Shown: one piece after another, positions 4,523 to 5,393 of the stretch | Layout: each line of letters starts with the position of its first letter | How positions within the stretch are numbered: position 1 is the stretch's first letter | Source: CAZBEJ01 sp964521305 | GTDB taxonomy: Bacteria > Patescibacteriota > Microgenomatia > UBA1406 > GWC2-37-13 | Assembly: GCA_964521305.1 (NCBI GenBank) | Contig: CAZFQZ010000048.1 | Location: 1-5,393 of the forward strand | DNA: 5,393 bases | Reading direction: 5' to 3' | Notes under the pieces: generated by a model | What the model was told of the DNA's origin: nothing | Databases searched by the model: none | The model's input: only the letters and a program-made list of their open reading frames with translations | Translations under genes and position numbers: made by a program

Positions 4523-5393
4523 ATGAAACAGAAACGCATTAAAATCGCGGTCGGTTATCCGCCGATCCCGTCCAAAAAAGGAGTTGCCCTTCTTTCGCAA
4601 AACCGCCAGTTTCAGTATTTCAATGCGCCGACATATATCTATCCTATGGTTCCTTCATATGCAGCGTCAAACCTGCAAAAACACGGATATAAAGTCTATT
4701 GGATGGACGGCATTGCGGAACAGAAAACCTACGAGCAGTGGATCACCGAACTCAAAAAGAATAATCCCGATTACCTTATGGTGGAAACCAAATCGCCGGT
4801 CGTCAAGAAACATTGGGTAATCATCAACGATCTCAAAAAACGTTTTCCGAAACTCAAGCTCATCTGGGTAGGGGACCACGTCACCTACATGCCGTTGGAA
4901 ATATTCCAGTATAGCAAGCTCGATTATGCGATAACCGGCGGCGATTATGACTTCGTATCGGTAAACCTGCTTAACCATATCTATAAAGGCGAACCGCTTG
5001 AAGGCGGCGTTTACTGGAGAAAAGGGGACAAAGCGATAAAAGCAAAGCCACTACAAACATATAGAATAAATACAGTGACAGGTGGCACGGGTGGAAGGGC
5101 TCCCGACGACGCGCAACGAAGTGAGCATCGGCGGGAGGGAAATCCGGGACAGAATCTGTCACAGATAATCTCCAGTTCCGGTCCTGCTTCACTCAAACAC
5201 GATCTCAACTCTTTGCCTTTCGTCGACCGCAACCTGACCAAATGGAAACTCTATGCCTATGCCAACGGCAACTACAAATATACGCCCGGCACCTATATGT
5301 ACAGCGGCCGCGACTGCTGGTGGAACAAATGCACGTTTTGCGTCTGGGACCATACGATAAATCCCATCGGATCTTACCGTAGCTTTACCCCTG
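4523..5393 (+). CDS. B12-binding-domain radical SAM protein (3' end outside window)
   Basis: ATG 4523 opens a frame that runs without a stop to the right edge (290 complete codons). The N-terminal part (about 1-165) looks like a cobalamin-binding Rossmann domain. It has IKIAVGYPPIP at the start, YPMVPSYAASNLQKHGYKVYW (40-60), LKLIWVGDHVTYMP (111-124) and LDYAITGGDYDF (133-144). No DxHxxG motif is seen, which is common in this class. After a linker, HDLNSLPFVDR (226-236) leads into the radical SAM core, where GRDCWWNKCTFCVW (263-276) supplies Cys265, Cys270 and Cys273 for a 4Fe-4S cluster. These enzymes use S-adenosylmethionine radical chemistry, often methylation, on diverse substrates. The actual reaction is unknown. 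Residues 185-214 are encoded by an 88-bp GC-rich dyad element in frame. It has its own promoter and follows the glycosyltransferase genes, so a role in glycan or lipid modification is possible but unproven. Confidence 0.88.
   Translation, partial: MKQKRIKIAVGYPPIPSKKGVALLSQNRQFQYFNAPTYIYPMVPSYAASNLQKHGYKVYWMDGIAEQKTYEQWITELKKNNPDYLMVETKSPVVKKHWVIINDLKKRFPKLKLIWVGDHVTYMPLEIFQYSKLDYAITGGDYDFVSVNLLNHIYKGEPLEGGVYWRKGDKAIKAKPLQTYRINTVTGGTGGRAPDDAQRSEHRREGNPGQNLSQIISSSGPASLKHDLNSLPFVDRNLTKWKLYAYANGNYKYTPGTYMYSGRDCWWNKCTFCVWDHTINPIGSYRSFTP
5075..5162. repeat. GC-rich dyad element inserted in frame in the radical SAM gene
   Basis: An 88-bp block with 64% GC is bounded by the inverted repeat GTGACAG (5075-5081) and CTGTCAC (5156-5162). 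Inside is a longer stem, CTCCCGACGA (5100-5109) with TCGGCGGGAG (5128-5137), nine of ten pairs, around an 18-base loop. A compact dyad, GACAGAATCTGTC (5148-5160), overlaps the right end. It encodes polar, Gly/Arg-rich residues 185-214 in the interdomain linker, unlike the protein on either side. Its structure recalls palindromic elements found inside genes, such as those of Rickettsia. Copy number elsewhere cannot be judged from one window. Confidence 0.6.

Noticed and set aside
4667..4978. 103-codon open frame on the minus strand
   Set aside because: It lies wholly antisense to the B12-binding domain of the radical SAM gene, whose plus-strand frame has clear family motifs. No promoter or family signal is seen.
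5100..5137. GC-rich stem as an intrinsic terminator
   Set aside because: It lies inside an open coding frame, has an 18-base loop and is not followed by a T-run.
4971..5241. Two overlapping minus-strand frames (4971-5192 and 5011-5241)
   Set aside because: Both cross the GC-rich dyad element and are open mainly because of its composition. Neither has recognisable protein features.
5309..5350. Sequencing-type indel in the radical SAM cysteine motif
   Set aside because: The frame is open and family-like on both sides (SGRDCWW and TFCVWDH), so an extra residue rather than a frameshift fits.

Overview
The window is a bacterial chromosome segment with moderate to low GC. It carries part of a cell-surface polysaccharide locus. 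UGA acts as a stop codon (the glycosyltransferase gene starting at 3429 ends in TGA), so recoding of UGA can be excluded. No start codon has a recognisable Shine-Dalgarno sequence. Tight gene spacing, very short or absent mRNA leaders and AT-rich heptamer repeats inside and between genes suggest a small-genome uncultured bacterium, for example of the Patescibacteria/CPR type. That placement is an inference from style, not from a marker gene.

Layout: (1) 2-255 is an AT-rich strip with the tail of a hydrophobic protein and, overlapping it by ATGA, a possible 39-residue single-span membrane protein. (2) 257-1240 on the minus strand is a PfkB-family kinase resembling mycobacterial adenosine kinase. 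(3) 1277-2545 is a Wzx/MOP-type flippase, divergent from the kinase across a 36-bp gap that holds two face-to-face TATAAT boxes. (4) 2681-3439 and 3429-4464 (stop read at 4461-4463) are two overlapping GT2 glycosyltransferase genes, the first of dolichyl-phosphate-mannose-synthase type, the second membrane-anchored. (5) From 4523 to the right edge is the start of a B12-binding radical SAM protein with its own near-consensus promoter.

The flippase, the two glycosyltransferases and perhaps the radical SAM enzyme fit assembly and export of a lipid-linked glycan. The kinase is probably a separate transcription unit for nucleoside or sugar salvage.

The most unusual layer is repeat DNA. Heptamer tracts (ATTTGGT-like and ATACTAA-like units) lie inside the kinase, inside the second glycosyltransferase, in the upstream membrane-protein tail and in the promoter of the first glycosyltransferase. 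A separate 88-bp GC-rich dyad element sits in frame inside the radical SAM gene, between its two domains. Both repeat types appear to be tolerated within proteins at loops or linkers.
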